Assembly: GCA_051453625.1 (NCBI GenBank)
Contig: JBOZIK010000001.1
Location: forward strand, 134,718,093 to 134,782,092
Direction: 5' to 3'
Source of the DNA: Welwitschia mirabilis
Lineage: Eukaryota > Gnetophyta > Gnetopsida > Welwitschiales
DNA: 64,000 nt
The translations under genes were made by a program, and so were the position numbers. The notes beneath the pieces were generated by a model. The model worked only from the letters and a program-made list of their open reading frames with translations. It had not been told where the DNA came from and did not search any database. Below, piece after piece: positions 21,900 through 32,835 of this stretch; position 1 is the first letter of the stretch; every line of letters begins with the position of its first letter.

Positions 21900-23110
21900 T
21901 CAACATAAGTTATTTTCATAGCAAATAAAACATAAGGTTCATATGAGCTCATACATCTAACAATGTTTTATCCATCTTTTTATTTCTAATAACACATGAA
22001 ATTGTTGGTGAAACAAGATCTCTAAACATGGGAAAAATTTTATTTTAAACTATACCACTTATGTATTAAGCTAATAAACCTTTTATCTTAATGTTTGTAT
22101 TTCTTTTTACTATGCATATATCTTTAAAAAACTTAGCATAAGAGGGAACTTTCTTGATGACATCTAAATATAAGATGTTAACTTTTACTTTCTTAAAGAT
22201 TTTTAGGTATTCTTTTTCAAGTCATTTACTCTATGATGATGTAAGATGTTACGTAATAAGGAATTTTATAATTCTTTATATCTAAATTTCTTTAAATTAT
22301 GCTCTTTATCTTTTTGAACATAAAGTGTATTCTACGGTAAGGGATCAAATGTTAAAGGGTTATCTTTAGATTATTACACATGTTTATTTATCTAAGTATT
22401 ACTTTGAAGAGAAATATCATTAACTCTTTTAGTCTTAGTTGCTCAATATCATTTATTATTAAGTATAGTTAGTATGTAATTAATATTTTAAAAACTTTAA
22501 TTCATTTCTTAGTCTAAAAATAATAGAGTTTTATCTATTTGGTTATTAATTTTATCTTACTTATTACTGGTGGATGATTAAGTGTTCATGGATTATTTTA
22601 AAACATGCTCTAATAGTATAGTCTAAGGTTAGCTAGGTGAATTTGATTGTAAGGTAAATTCTTTATTTTATGTAGTTTTCCATGGGAATCTAAGTTGATT
22701 TCTATAATTCAAGTTGTAGGTATATTCATAAGAAATGCTAGTTCCTATGGTTATTGTCATTGCCCTGAAAAAGGCTTAGTAGCTTGTGTGATATTTACAT
22801 ATTTAATCACAAAATTTCTAAAGGAGATCGAAGGATACTTACTATTTTCATGCTTATTAGAAGTACATATAGCACATATATATCCACCACGCTTTGTTTT
22901 TAATTTAAAAACCTCAATATTACCTAATCTGTTAGTGATGTCATCTAGTTTCTTAGGTAGGATTACATATTCATCTAAGTTTAATTTGTTTAGTAGGTCT
23001 AGTATTTTTAGTTTAGATACTTTAGTAAGTTTTAGCTAGTCTATCTGAAGTTTTAAAACTTTTAACTATGTTTTCTAAAGTTTTCATATTTCATCTAGTT
23101 CTTTAGATGT
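21900..23110 (-). pseudogene. Ty3/gypsy gag-protease remnant (minus strand)
   Basis: Read on the minus strand: a Lys/Leu-rich, coiled-coil-like stretch (about 23090-22890, LLNKLNLDEYVILPKKLDD); CAICTSNKHENSKYP (22876-22832), which resembles the decayed CxxC-H-CP knuckle of Athila/Tat gag; FKKVKVNILYLDVIKKV and PSYAKFFKDICIVKR (22200-22100), matching the plant motif VxINIPLLDAIKxxPxYAKFLKDLC; then DLVSPTISCVIRN and LLDVxAHMNLMFYLL (about 22020-21925), matching the protease segment DPGSPTIxCxIG, LLDLGASVNLLPYSV. The active site is broken by a stop. LTR-B of element 2 begins 150 bp to the right, so element 2 probably inserted in or near this older element. Confidence 0.85.
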
Positions 23111-23261
23111 GAAATTTCTGCCACTTGTCATCTATATCAGTTGTGTGTTTTATGCACTTACTCTATCATAAGATAATTTCAAGAATCTCTAAGCCTTAAA
23201 ATCATGTTTTGGAAATCTCTTTAATAGTTCTTTAAAATTCTTAAAATCCTTATGATAATAT

Positions 23262-24372
23262 TGTTACAAGTCCCATTGGCCATATTTAACATTATGTTTG
23301 AATTATGTTTTTAGGTTCTTTTTATAAGTTTGAGCTTATATGAACCACTTTTGATGACAAAAACCAAAGACAAAGAATTAATAATAATTTGGATTAAAGT
23401 GGAGTAATTATGAAGCATTTGAGAAACACATTACAAGAAGACATTATGCAAAAAAGATGTTAGATCAAGAATACATTCTATAAGTCATCAATAAGATTAA
23501 TAATCATGAAAGATGAAAAGACAAAAGTCACCAAAAAGAACAATGATCATGAAAGATGAAAATTTAATAGTTAGATGGAAGACAAGAATCCATGAGAAGA
23601 TGAAAGATTAATAATCATCTATCTAGTCATTTAAAAGATAATAAGGCATGTAGAAGACATGAAGAATAAAAAATAAAATCCACCATTTATGTAATGATTG
23701 ATATGATAGCCTTTAATCTGTTGACTCTTCAATGATTTTAATAGTCATTTCAAATATTATAAATACCCCTCCTACATCCCTCATTTAATGATCTTATTTT
23801 TATTTATTGTTCTTTTGATATTTGAAAAGTGATTGAGTAAGGGATCCTTCACTAGTTGTAGAAAAGGACTTGTCTTGGTGTTAGGTTGTGTTTCCTTTAT
23901 TGAAAAGTTATTACTTTGTAACTACTACAGAGAAGGGTTTCCTTAGTATTGGGTTGTATCTCATTCATTGAGGAGCTATTACTTTGTAACTGGATGCGGA
24001 GCACTTCAATTAATTAAATAGTGGTTGATTTGTTCTTTTCAAATTATTATCTTTTTATAGCTTATGTTGTTACACTTAAGTGACAGGTATGTTAAGTTGA
24101 TATAGGTTATGAGGGCCACATTAGATGACAAGAAGTTGGTTAACTAGTTATAATTTGCATTTAGGTTGCATTTCATTTATTTTTGCATTTCATCTTGCAT
24201 TGCATTTTAAATTCTATAATTAGATTTAAATTTTATTCCAAAATCATTTGTAGTAATCTTTTAATTTTCTATTTTATAATTCCTCTCTAGAGTATGACAA
24301 ATGTGTTGATTCTCATATGTTAGTGCATTCTTGTATGCATTTATAGGTACTAAGGATTAAAGATTCATCACA
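23262..24372 (+). repeat. LTR-B, 5' LTR of element 2
   Basis: Starts TGTTACAAGTCCC, with CCATATTTAACATTATG as in LTR-A, C and D, and ends TTCATCACA 20 bp before the PBS. It lacks the 13-bp ACATGTGG array and has only a few GAAGACATTA units. Instead it has GATGAAAG-containing units (23500-23620) and, downstream of the TATA box, a ~74-bp duplication: TAGAAAAGGACTTGTCTTGG (23860) and CAGAGAAGGGTTTCCTTAG (23928), each leading to TTATTACTTTGTAACT. Confidence 0.85.
23757..23766 (+). promoter_or_regulatory. TATA box of LTR-B
   Basis: ATTATAAATACCCC, at the place homologous to CTATAAATACCC in LTR-C. The best-preserved core promoter of this family together with that of LTR-C. Confidence 0.7.
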
Positions 24373-24392
24373 TAATTTTCACCCCAGCAAAT

Positions 24393-24412
24393 TGGTATCA
24401 TTGCCTAGGAGG
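24393..24412 (+). other. Primer-binding site of element 2 (tRNA-Asp type)
   Basis: TGGTATCATTGCCTAGGAGG against the Athila-type TGGCGCCGTTGCCGGGGAGG. The differences are four C/G-to-T/A transitions plus one G-to-T. It is 20 bp after the LTR end. Better preserved than the PBS of element 1. Confidence 0.9.
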
Positions 24413-24539
24413 AGTTTAAGGAAGCTAAAAGGTTCCATCTTATTGCATAGGTAACTAATTTGGTTTTAAGTTATTTACCTGTGTAGTGTGTACATATAAT
24501 TTTTCTTTTTCTCATATTAGTTTACATTTTCACTTTATT

Positions 24540-25612
24540 AGTTTTAATTTCTTTTTTAATTTTTATAATTTTTTATATTTCTATAATGTTTTCCTTTTTG
24601 TAAGTTTTTGTCTTTACATTATTCTTAGTTTTGTTTTTGCTTTCACTTTTCAATTTTTGTAATATTTAATTTTAGTAGTTTTTTAGATTAATGTAATTTT
24701 TTACTTTCTATTAGTTTTTATCTTTATGTTATTGTTAGTTTTGTTTTTACTATTACTTTTTAATATCTATAAGTTTTAAATTTTTGTAAATTTTTAGATT
24801 TTTATAATTTTTTTACTTTCTGTAAGTTTTCTTCTTTACATTATCGTTAGCTTTGCTTTTTATTTTTCTTTTTAATTTCTGTAAGTTTTTAATTTATTTA
24901 ATTTTTTATATTTTTGTAACTTGTGACTTTTTGTACACCTTTTTCTTTATGTTGTTAGTTTTGTTTTTGCTTTCACTTTTTAATTTTTGTAAGTTTTTAA
25001 TGTTTTTTAAATTTTTAGATTTTTGTAAAATTTTTACTTTCTATAAGTTTTCATCTTTATGTTGTTGTTATTTTTGTTTTTGCTTTTACTTTTTAATTTC
25101 TGTAAGTTTTTAATTTCTATAATTTTTTTAATTTTTATAAGTTTTTACTTTTTGTAAGTTTTCATCTTTACGTTGTTGTTAGTTTTATTTTTGCTTCCAC
25201 TTTTTAATTTCTATAAGTTTTTAATTTTTGTATTTTTTTAGATTTTTGAAATTTTGTATTTTTTGTAAGTTTTCATTTTTATGCTATTGTTAGTTTTGTT
25301 TTTTCTTTTACTTTTTAATTTCTATAAGCTTTTAATCTTTATAATTTTTAGATTTCTATTATTTTTTACTTTTCATAAGTTTTTGTCTTTATGTTGATAT
25401 TAGTTTTATTTTTTTCACTTTTTAATTTCTATAAGTTTTGTATTTTTGTAATATTTTAGATTTCTATAATTTTTTTACTTTCTATAAGTTTTTCTCTTTA
25501 CATTATTGTTATTTTTTGCTTTAACTTTTTAATTTTTGTAAGATTTTAATTTATGTAATTTTTTACTCTTTATAAGTTTTTCTCTTTATGTTATTATTGT
25601 TTTTATTTTGAG
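24540..25612 (+). repeat. About 110-bp T-rich tandem array in the 5' leader
   Basis: The marker TTAGTTTTGTTTTTGC or a variant recurs at 24625, 24735, 24847, 24955, 25068, 25179, 25290, 25400, 25509 and about 25594: nine intervals of mostly 108-113 bp, the last about 85. Each unit also contains AATTTCTGTAAGTTTTTAAT, TAGATTTTTATAATTTTT and TAAGTTTTCATCTTTA. The plus strand is almost free of A-rich segments. Element 1 has only about one such unit at the same place. Plus-strand frames over it are Phe/Leu-rich artefacts. Confidence 0.93.
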
Positions 25613-25799
25613 GAGATTATTATTATTTTTCAAATAAAATCTGCACTTTACATCCACTATTGGTATACCTGCCCTCTTGCACTTTGTGTGATCTAGAAGG
25701 GAGTTTTTCATCTTGATGTAAAGAAGTTTTGTTTTTAATCTTTTATGGAATAGCAAGTAAATGGTCACATCAAAAAGCATCAATGGGAGAAATAATTTA

Positions 25800-27260
25800 T
25801 TAATCAAACAATTAAAGAAGGGTTAGCAGACTTCGATTCAAGAACATGAGGCAAGAAAATTTCATTTTCTAGAATAGATGAAGATAATTTTTTTGATTTT
25901 TAAATTTCTAAAAATAGTTTACCAAATTTTGAAAGTAGTTTACCTATTTCTAAAGGTAGTTTGTATAAACCATCTTCCTCTTCAAATCCTACTTTACAAG
26001 AACTTTTCCCTTTTAAACTTACAAGAATGTCTACCTTTGATTCTACTCCTACTACTAGTCCTACTTCTACCTTAATCCTTAAGGAACTATTAGTGTAAAA
26101 AAAGAGAAAAATCCATAATCCCTTTGATCTACCCAAGGAAGATGATGTAGATCTTAAAAATTTGCCTATCCTACTTTTTCAGGAGAGGATGATAAAGATC
26201 TCCTATAACACTTAGTGGAAATAAAGTAATTCACTCTCACTTTAAGAAATGGTAAAAACAAGTTTACAGATAAAACCTACATGATTATCTTCCCTTTCAC
26301 CCTTAAAGACGAAGTTAAGAATTGGTTAAAAACCATTCTGTACAAACCAAGTTCAAGATACATTTATCAAAACACTCATGAGTGAAGAAATCATGAGGAA
26401 AAGAAGAAAAGAAATCATTAACTTTACACAAAAACCTCATGAGAATTATGTAATAACTCATGAAAGATTTTTAATTATTGTTTCATCTAATCTTGTAGAT
26501 AAATTTCCAAGAGAAGAACTTGCCAACTAGTTTTATAGTGGATTGAATACTTAAACCAAGCAACTAGTAGATTTTTCATGTAGAGGAAATTTATTCCATT
26601 TAACTTTATATGATGCTTGAAAGATTTTAAAAGAATTAGTAGAAACAAGTCAAACATAGCCTAAATCAATCATCAAAGAGAATAAAACTATTGGGAAAAT
26701 GATGAAAGACATGAAAAATTACAACATGAACTGCAACTTAGCCCTTGCAACTTATTACATGATCTTATCAATACTTTAAAAAATTAAAAAGGCCTTGATT
26801 GATGAAAAAACACTAAATCAACCATTACAACCTTACTCTCCTTATAAACTTTTTGAAGACAATTTCCCTTACACCAAAGATTATCATATTTCATCAACAT
26901 ATAAAGAGATGACCTCTAAATAAGCTTATTCATTTGATCAAAAGCCCCATACCTTTAGAAATAATCATTAATTTTAGCCATAAAATATGGAATCACAATC
27001 AGCATTTGGGTCCTCTTTTGATAATAAACATAGAGACAATAAATTTTAGACTAATAATTTTTAACCCAACAAATTTTAAATAACTTTTAGTTCAATACCC
27101 TTAGAGAATCAATGGAAGAAATGAATCAGATGCTAGAAAATACCAACAAAAATTTAGAAAATTAAAACAAGTACTTAGAGAATTAAAGAAAGGACCTTAA
27201 AAATTTGATTGAGATGTTTTAACAAATCATGTTATGAAACCAAAGATCTTAAGGCTTCCT
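25800..27260 (+). pseudogene. gag remnant of element 2
   Basis: The core is at 26281-26337, MIIFPFTLKDEVKNWLKTI, matching plant Retrotrans_gag (FPFSLKDxAKxWL). Before it DLKNLPxF and GEDDKDLL (about 26150-26200) match the LPTFxGEDAxxHL start of the domain, and after it REELAN with FYSGLNTxTKQLVDFS (about 26510-26575) and LFHLTLYDA match the FYNGLxxxTRxxxDxAAGG region. Reading frame changes and stops are frequent. The C-terminal part (26800-27260) is Asn/Glu-rich; no zinc knuckle was seen. In a live element this protein forms the virus-like particle. Confidence 0.88.
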
Positions 27261-27700
27261 TACAACCCAAACTATTTCTAACCTAAAGTATATTAAAAAG
27301 GATTAGAGGATAGTGATAATAACTAGACATGGTACAACTCCAAATGAAGAAATTCCCACTTCTTACAACCAAAACGATCCAAATAATGATGATGACCTAG
27401 AAGTTCTCAATCAACCTAGATTTCCTTTAGCTTTCAATAAAAATTTAATTACAACATAATCAATGAGAATATGAGAAATAAACCCATAATTCCTTGATTA
27501 AAAATATTAAAAACTACTGCTATGTACAATTATTTTCTTAAGGAAATTATGCAAGATGTGAGAATTACCTTATCTTTTTGAAAAATATTACAAGATAATC
27601 CTAAATACAACAAGGTTTAAAATGACTTACTCAAGAAAAAATAGGAAAAAAACCATATTAAGTAGGATTTTTATTGCATAATCCTTTTCTAATTTAATGG
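27261..27700 (+). other. gag-pol spacer of element 2
   Basis: Contains NDDDLEVLNQPR (about 27385-27420), matching the Asp-rich tract of element 1 at 6900. It has no domain of its own. Many stops. Confidence 0.5.
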
Positions 27701-27759
27701 CTCAAAAAATGTTCAAATTCAAAAATCCAAGGGATAATATGATTAGTTTCATATTAGAG

Positions 27760-27970
27760 AAAAACAAAAAGATCAAGAAAGTGTGATAGACATAGTAGCA
27801 ACTGCCAACATCATGTCACTTCACATATGTACAAATTTTGGATTAGAGAATAGAATTGAATCAACAAAAATTGTATTGGAACTAACTAATGCAACTTCTA
27901 GAAAATGAATTAAAGTTATTAAAGATTTGGTCATATAGTTTGAAGAGGCCTTTTATTCTATAGATGTGAT
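27760..27970 (+). pseudogene. Retropepsin-like protease remnant, element 2
   Basis: VIDIVATANIMSLHICTNFG aligns with LIDIGASVNIMPFHICKKF of element 1. The catalytic Asp is kept (27789-27791), but the active-site Gly is Val (DIVA instead of DIGA), which would inactivate the enzyme. It is followed by LENRIESTKIVLELTNATS, the same continuation as element 1. Confidence 0.85.
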
Positions 27971-28079
27971 TATTATTAATGTAGAATAACAAGGAGGATA
28001 CCCTTTACTCTTAAGAAGAATTTTTTGTGTAATAGTCCATTGTATTATTGATACACAACCTAGAATGATGGAATGCCTT

Positions 28080-28520
28080 ATAGAAAATAAGAAATTAATT
28101 ATTAGAGTCTTTCATATGGCTAAAAAAGATATGGGAGAAGATTCTAATCTTTAGCAAAAAATTATACCCTCTATGCTTATTCTGCATCATTCTTTAGAAG
28201 AGAGGATTTTTACTTTATACAATGCTACTTTATTTGATGATCCTATAGAAAGTGAAGAAATCTTAAGAAGCCTTAATTTCTCCAACTTATGTGATCTCAA
28301 TAATGATCTCTTGGCTAATAACTTAGATGAGGAAAAAGATAAAAGCTTTGAATCTCTCATGAATCATGATATTAAACATGTTAGATCTATAGAAAACCAT
28401 TTACATCAAGAGAAAATTCCAACAACAATAAGTGACAATTATGATTTATAACTCAAAGAACTACCAAAAAGAATGAAACATATACTCTTGAATGATGACC
28501 CATAGAAACCCTTAATCATT
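28080..28520 (+). pseudogene. PR-RT linker of pol, element 2
   Basis: Holds the longest open stretch of element 2 (28173-28451): LYNATLFDDPIESEEILRS, LNFSNLCDLNNDLL. It aligns with the equivalent open stretch of element 1 (7705-7899). The region is acidic and shows no catalytic motif. Confidence 0.68.
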
Positions 28521-28679
28521 AATGTATGTATTCATTCTTCTTAAGAAGAATGACTATTTCAACTTCTCAAATCCAAAACAAATACCTTTTCTTGGACTCA
28601 TAAAGATCTTTCATCCATTTCTTCTTTCATTATTCAATATAAAATTTATTTGGAATATAATGTCAAGTCCATTACATAA

Positions 28680-29240
28680 CCAAAGAGGAGACTTAATCCT
28701 GCACTTAAGCAAGTAATAAAGAAACAAATCATTAAACTTATAGATGTAAGAATTATTTATGCCATATCTAATAATGAATGGACTAGCCTTATTACCATAT
28801 TATTAAGAAAGAATGGAAAATGGCAAGTTTACATTGATTTTAAAAAACTTAATGATGACACTAAGAAAGACTATTATCCCTTAGCATTTCTAATTAAATT
28901 TGTGATAGGATCCAAGGTCATTAATATTAGTTCTTTCTTGATGGATATAGTGGTTACAACCAAGTATGCATAGTTAATGAAGATCAAGCCAAGACAAACT
29001 TTATCTTTACTTTTGATAGAAGGATGTCCTTTGGTTTATGTAATGTACCTAAAACCTTTCAAAGGGCTATGACAGGTATATTTTCATGTATGATTGAGGA
29101 ATTTGTTTAAATATTCATGGATGATTTTTCAATTTTTAGAAATTCTTTTGAACAAACTTTAGAAATATTGGAAAATTTCCTAATCGTTGCGTCAAATTAG
29201 ATCTTGATTTAAGTTGGAAAAAGAGTTATTTTTTAGTAAG
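28680..29240 (+). pseudogene. Reverse transcriptase remnant, element 2
   Basis: RRLNPALKQVIKKQIIKLID, EWTSLITILLRKNGKWQVYI, DFKKLNDDTKKDYYPLAFL, then after a frameshift GYSGYNQVCIVNEDQAKTNF, RRMSFGLCNVPKTFQRAM, IFSCMIEEFV and FMDDFSIF (ATG of MDD at 29117). These are the ordered fingers and palm motifs of plant Ty3 RT. The block WQVYIDFKKLN, collapsed in element 1, is complete here. At least one frameshift (near 28910-28930) and several stops. Confidence 0.93.
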
Positions 29241-29900
29241 AGATGGAATATTCTTATGTTACCACATTTCTAGTAATGATTTTCAAATGTATCCTACTAA
29301 AATAGACATCATTAAAAACCTCTCTCCTTCGATCTGTGTAAAAGAAGTAAAACTTTTTCTTGATTATACTAGTTGTTATCAAAGATTCATTAAGGACAAT
29401 GCTAAAATTTGTAAACCACTTCATTCTTTCTTAGAAAATGATGCTGAATTTGATTGAAATAAGTCTGTCAACATGTCTTTAAAAATCTTAAAGAGAATAT
29501 TACTTTAGCACCTATTGTAGAAGGATCTAATTAAAATAAAGACTTTGTGCTTATGTGTGATGCAAGTAATATTATTGTAGAGTGTGTGTTAGAACAAAAA
29601 AATGAGAAGGATCACAAGGAATTTTCTATGTCAATAAAACCATTTTAGAAGAGCAACTTAGTTATATCATTGTTGAAAAATAAATTCTTACCATCGTCTT
29701 TTTCCTTGATAAACTTTATCACTATCTTTCGATTTTCATACTAATGTTTATACTGACCATGCTACCATTTGATATCTAATAATTAAGATAGATTCTAGTG
29801 TAAAACTTATTATATGGGTGTTGTTAATATAGGAATTTAGCTTAATAATCATTGTTAAAGAAGGAAAACATTATTTTATTGCTAATCATTTATCTAGGAT
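29241..29900 (+). pseudogene. RT connection and RNase H remnant, element 2
   Basis: YPTKIDIIKNLSPSICVKEV (about 29290-29350), LDYTSCYQRFIKDNAKICKP (29360-29420) is the connection region (RSFLGHAGFYRRFIKDFSxIAxPL). FVLMCDASNIIVECVLEQK (29542-29598) is the RNase H start with its first catalytic Asp, HTNVYTDHATI (about 29730-29765) matches VxVxTDHAALKYL, and ANHLSRIPYEQ (about 29880-29910) matches ADHLSRL. RNase H removes the RNA strand during replication. Broken by frameshifts. Confidence 0.88.
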
Positions 29901-29959
29901 CCCTTATGAACAACATCTTTTACATTTTTCTTCGTACATTACTATCCAGGACAATCTTT

Positions 29960-31200
29960 TAGATGCAATTTTTTTCTATTATATATTTTTATCTCATCTC
30001 TTCTAAACATCCTATTGTATGGTATGTTGATATTGCTAATTATCTTATTTTCCTAAAAGCTCCCCAACATTGTACTTTCAATTTGGAAAATCATTTTATT
30101 CATAGAATATTAGACTATGAGAGCCTTGAACCACATTTCTACAAAAAATGNNNNNNNNNNTTAAACCATGAATAAATATGTGCCAAAATGGAAGAAATAG
30201 TATATCCTTATTCTTTGATATGATGATATATGTGGAGATAATTTTAGTGGCTAAAAGACTCCTATGAAAATAATTCATGAGGTTTCTATTGGCCTACCCT
30301 CTTTAAATATTTATTTGATTTTATAAAAAGATGTAATATTATCAACACTTTAGTGACCTTTTAAATATCAAGACATGCCCTTATAACCTATCTTAGAATA
30401 TGAAACTTTTGTTTATTTGTGTATTAATTTCATAGGCCATCTTACATCATCTTATAATAAAATATTACTTCTCAATGGATGTGGATTATATAATCAAATT
30501 GGTAGAAGCCATTCCTACAATCACAAATGATGTAAAAACCATATGTTATTTCCTTAGATCTAACATTTTCCAAAGGTTTGGCTATTTTAGAATCTTGATT
30601 AGTGATTAAGGAACTCATTTTATAAATAAGGTTTTGAATAAATCTCTTCTCTTTATTGTAATTATGCATTGAAAAGCAAATTATTATCATCCTTAAACAA
30701 AGGGTTAAGTTAAAAATTCTAATAAGGAAATTTAAAAAAAAGGCTTCAAAGAATAATTTTCCATGAAATCTTGGTCACTTAAACTTTTTAATGTTACTTT
30801 GGGATTACTATACTACTTAGGATAATTTAGTTAGTTATTTACCTTATGGACATGTTTACAATAAAAACTATGTACTTCTAGTTAATGTTTGTTATAACTC
30901 TTATCACACAATCCACCAATTATATGTCTTGAGTCATGATGAAAACATCCACTATAGACTATTCTAGTTACATTAGTTGGATTAGAAACCCATTAATTCT
31001 ATTCATTATGAACTCATTCACAAAGCTCAAGCTGAATATAAGCATGGTAAGAAGCCTATTCACAAACCTTTTAAACGTAGTCAATTGGTGTTACTATATA
31101 ATGCTCTAGTACATCTCTTACATAATAAGTTGATTTATAAATGGTTAAATCCTTATCTCATTAAAAAAGTACATCTTAATGACTTTGTTAATATTTATGA
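29960..31200 (+). pseudogene. Integrase remnant, element 2
   Basis: HPIVWYVDIANYLIF (30008-30052) corresponds to PWYADIANYL in the N-terminal linker. GFYWPTLFKY at 30281-30310 is the motif after the HHCC zinc-finger region. The core has FIGHLTSSYNK, VDYIIKLVEAI (30481-30513), NIFQRFGYFRILISD then a stop at 30607 and GTHF, and HP-stop-TKG-stop-V (30688-30711), where HPQTxGQV is expected. The C-terminal part KPFKRSQLVLLYNALVHLL (about 31066-31125) matches KxFKxGDLVLLYNSRLxLFPG. A 10-N gap lies in the N-terminal part. Confidence 0.92.
30151..30160. other. Short sequence gap (10 N)
   Basis: Ten N inside the integrase region. The flanks continue in the expected order, so little is probably missing. 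Confidence 0.97.
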
Positions 31201-31209
31201 TTTGTAATA

Positions 31210-32835
31210 AAATATATTTAAAAAATCAATGAATTAAGGCTTAAAATATGTACATGTCCTAAAGATTGTATCTATGCCTTAAACATGGTAGAATTACATA
31301 ACTTAAAAGATCCTATTGAGGGGAAAGAGAATCTTCTATTTTCCATTTTCTAAATTTTTTTTATCTCCCTTTCTTAGTTTAAGTTATGATACTACTTGAT
31401 TACTTTCAAATTGGTTTATATTTGAATTTTGTATGTTTTATTAGGATTAAATAATCATTTAAGTTGGGAACTATTATGAAAAGATTTGATTCATCTATTT
31501 TGTAGACATTTTAGTTTCTTAGAATTAATCATGTTAATTAGATTCTTATTTATAATCATGTGCTTTATTATCTCATCACTTAATGATTAATTAATGCTTC
31601 AAAAATGGGATCTTGAGTAAAAAAAAGAAATAATAAAAGGAAGAAGGAAAAAGAAAGGAAAAATAAAATATAGAGGGAAGAAATAAAATAAAAAGCTAAA
31701 ACCCCTAAAAAATATGTCATTATTCCCTATCATAAGCACACTATGACAGATGTTTCTAAGAAGGACCTTTGGTAGTACGAGACGATAGTTGAAAAAACTA
31801 CACTAGAGGGTCAGTTGGTCATGATCTAGCATTACTTATAGATTCTTACTCTCCTAGTAGTGGTCTCACTTCCTTCATCATGATAAACAATATTTTTCAA
31901 TACTTTATTTGTATCCCATCACTTCAAGGAAAAATCCTTAAGAGTCTTTCAGTATATTGATCACTGGATGATGTTTCTACATAAGTACTACGGTTGCTAT
32001 AGCTAAAGATAGATTGATTTATAATTCAAACATAAATTGATAATTTAAAAAATATTATTTGAATATTGGTTCCTTCACTGCCTTGTTAAATGATAATTTG
32101 TGTTATTTGTACATTGTATCATGCATTTTTACATGAAGTAGCCTTATGTCTTTTTTTAAGGAATCTTATTAGGTTAAAACTTATGGCAAATTAGTTAATA
32201 TTCATCTTGTTCCATGTTATTCATTTTCATTCTTTTTCCCTATGTTCTAAATCAATTTTCTTATATTCATTTACTACTTTTTCTTAAATAATAGTGACAA
32301 CCTTATCATTTTATAATATTCTTATTTAGAATTCTTAAGTCTTAATGTAAAATGACTAGATCCTTGACTATTTTCTTATGGTTATTAGGCGCTCATTTTA
32401 TTACACTTCCCAATGGATGTTTCAATCATGCTACCATAATGTTTTTGACCTTGTAAGATCCAAATTAATTTTTAAAACCTTCCTCTATATTATCTCTTAG
32501 TTTCATTTACTTATATTCTTTTCCACTTTCTTTGTAAGGGTTAGAAAATGCTTAATGAAAGCCTAGAATCTTGAAATCATCAAATTATTAGCTTTGAAAA
32601 GAATTTATTTATTAAAAATATGTTTTTTATAGAACTAAAATGATTGTTCTAAATTTAAAACATACCTTTCTCATGATGTTTAATTAGAATATCTTTTTCA
32701 TATGCTAAAATGAGTTACACTAGATGATTAACAATGTAAGATTCTTTATACATAAGTGTCATTTTTTATTTCTTTTTCAATTTGAATTGCTTCTATTTTG
32801 TTCCTCTTTTTTTTGTTAGGGACTGATAAATACTT
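31210..32835 (+). other. 3' UTR of element 2
   Basis: About 1.6 kb between the integrase end and the polypurine tract, without coding motifs. A purine-rich block at 31610-31700 is followed by a segment with more C and G (31730-31870). Long 3' untranslated regions are usual in Tat/Athila-type elements. Confidence 0.65.

Noticed and set aside
22695-23039. Plus-strand frame of 114 codons.
   Set aside because: It is the shadow of the minus-strand gag remnant, which has the recognisable motifs.
24853-25113. Plus-strand Phe/Leu/Cys-rich 86-codon frame that could be called a membrane protein.
   Set aside because: It lies wholly in the T-rich tandem array; Phe and Leu come from TTT and CTT runs.
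24540-25612. Regular 110-bp spacing that might suggest a CRISPR-like array.
   Set aside because: Units are contiguous T-rich repeats without distinct repeat/spacer alternation, and they sit in the leader of a plant retrotransposon.
25900-26136. Minus-strand 78-codon frame opposite the start of gag in element 2.
   Set aside because: No motif, and it overlaps the plus-strand gag region in antisense.
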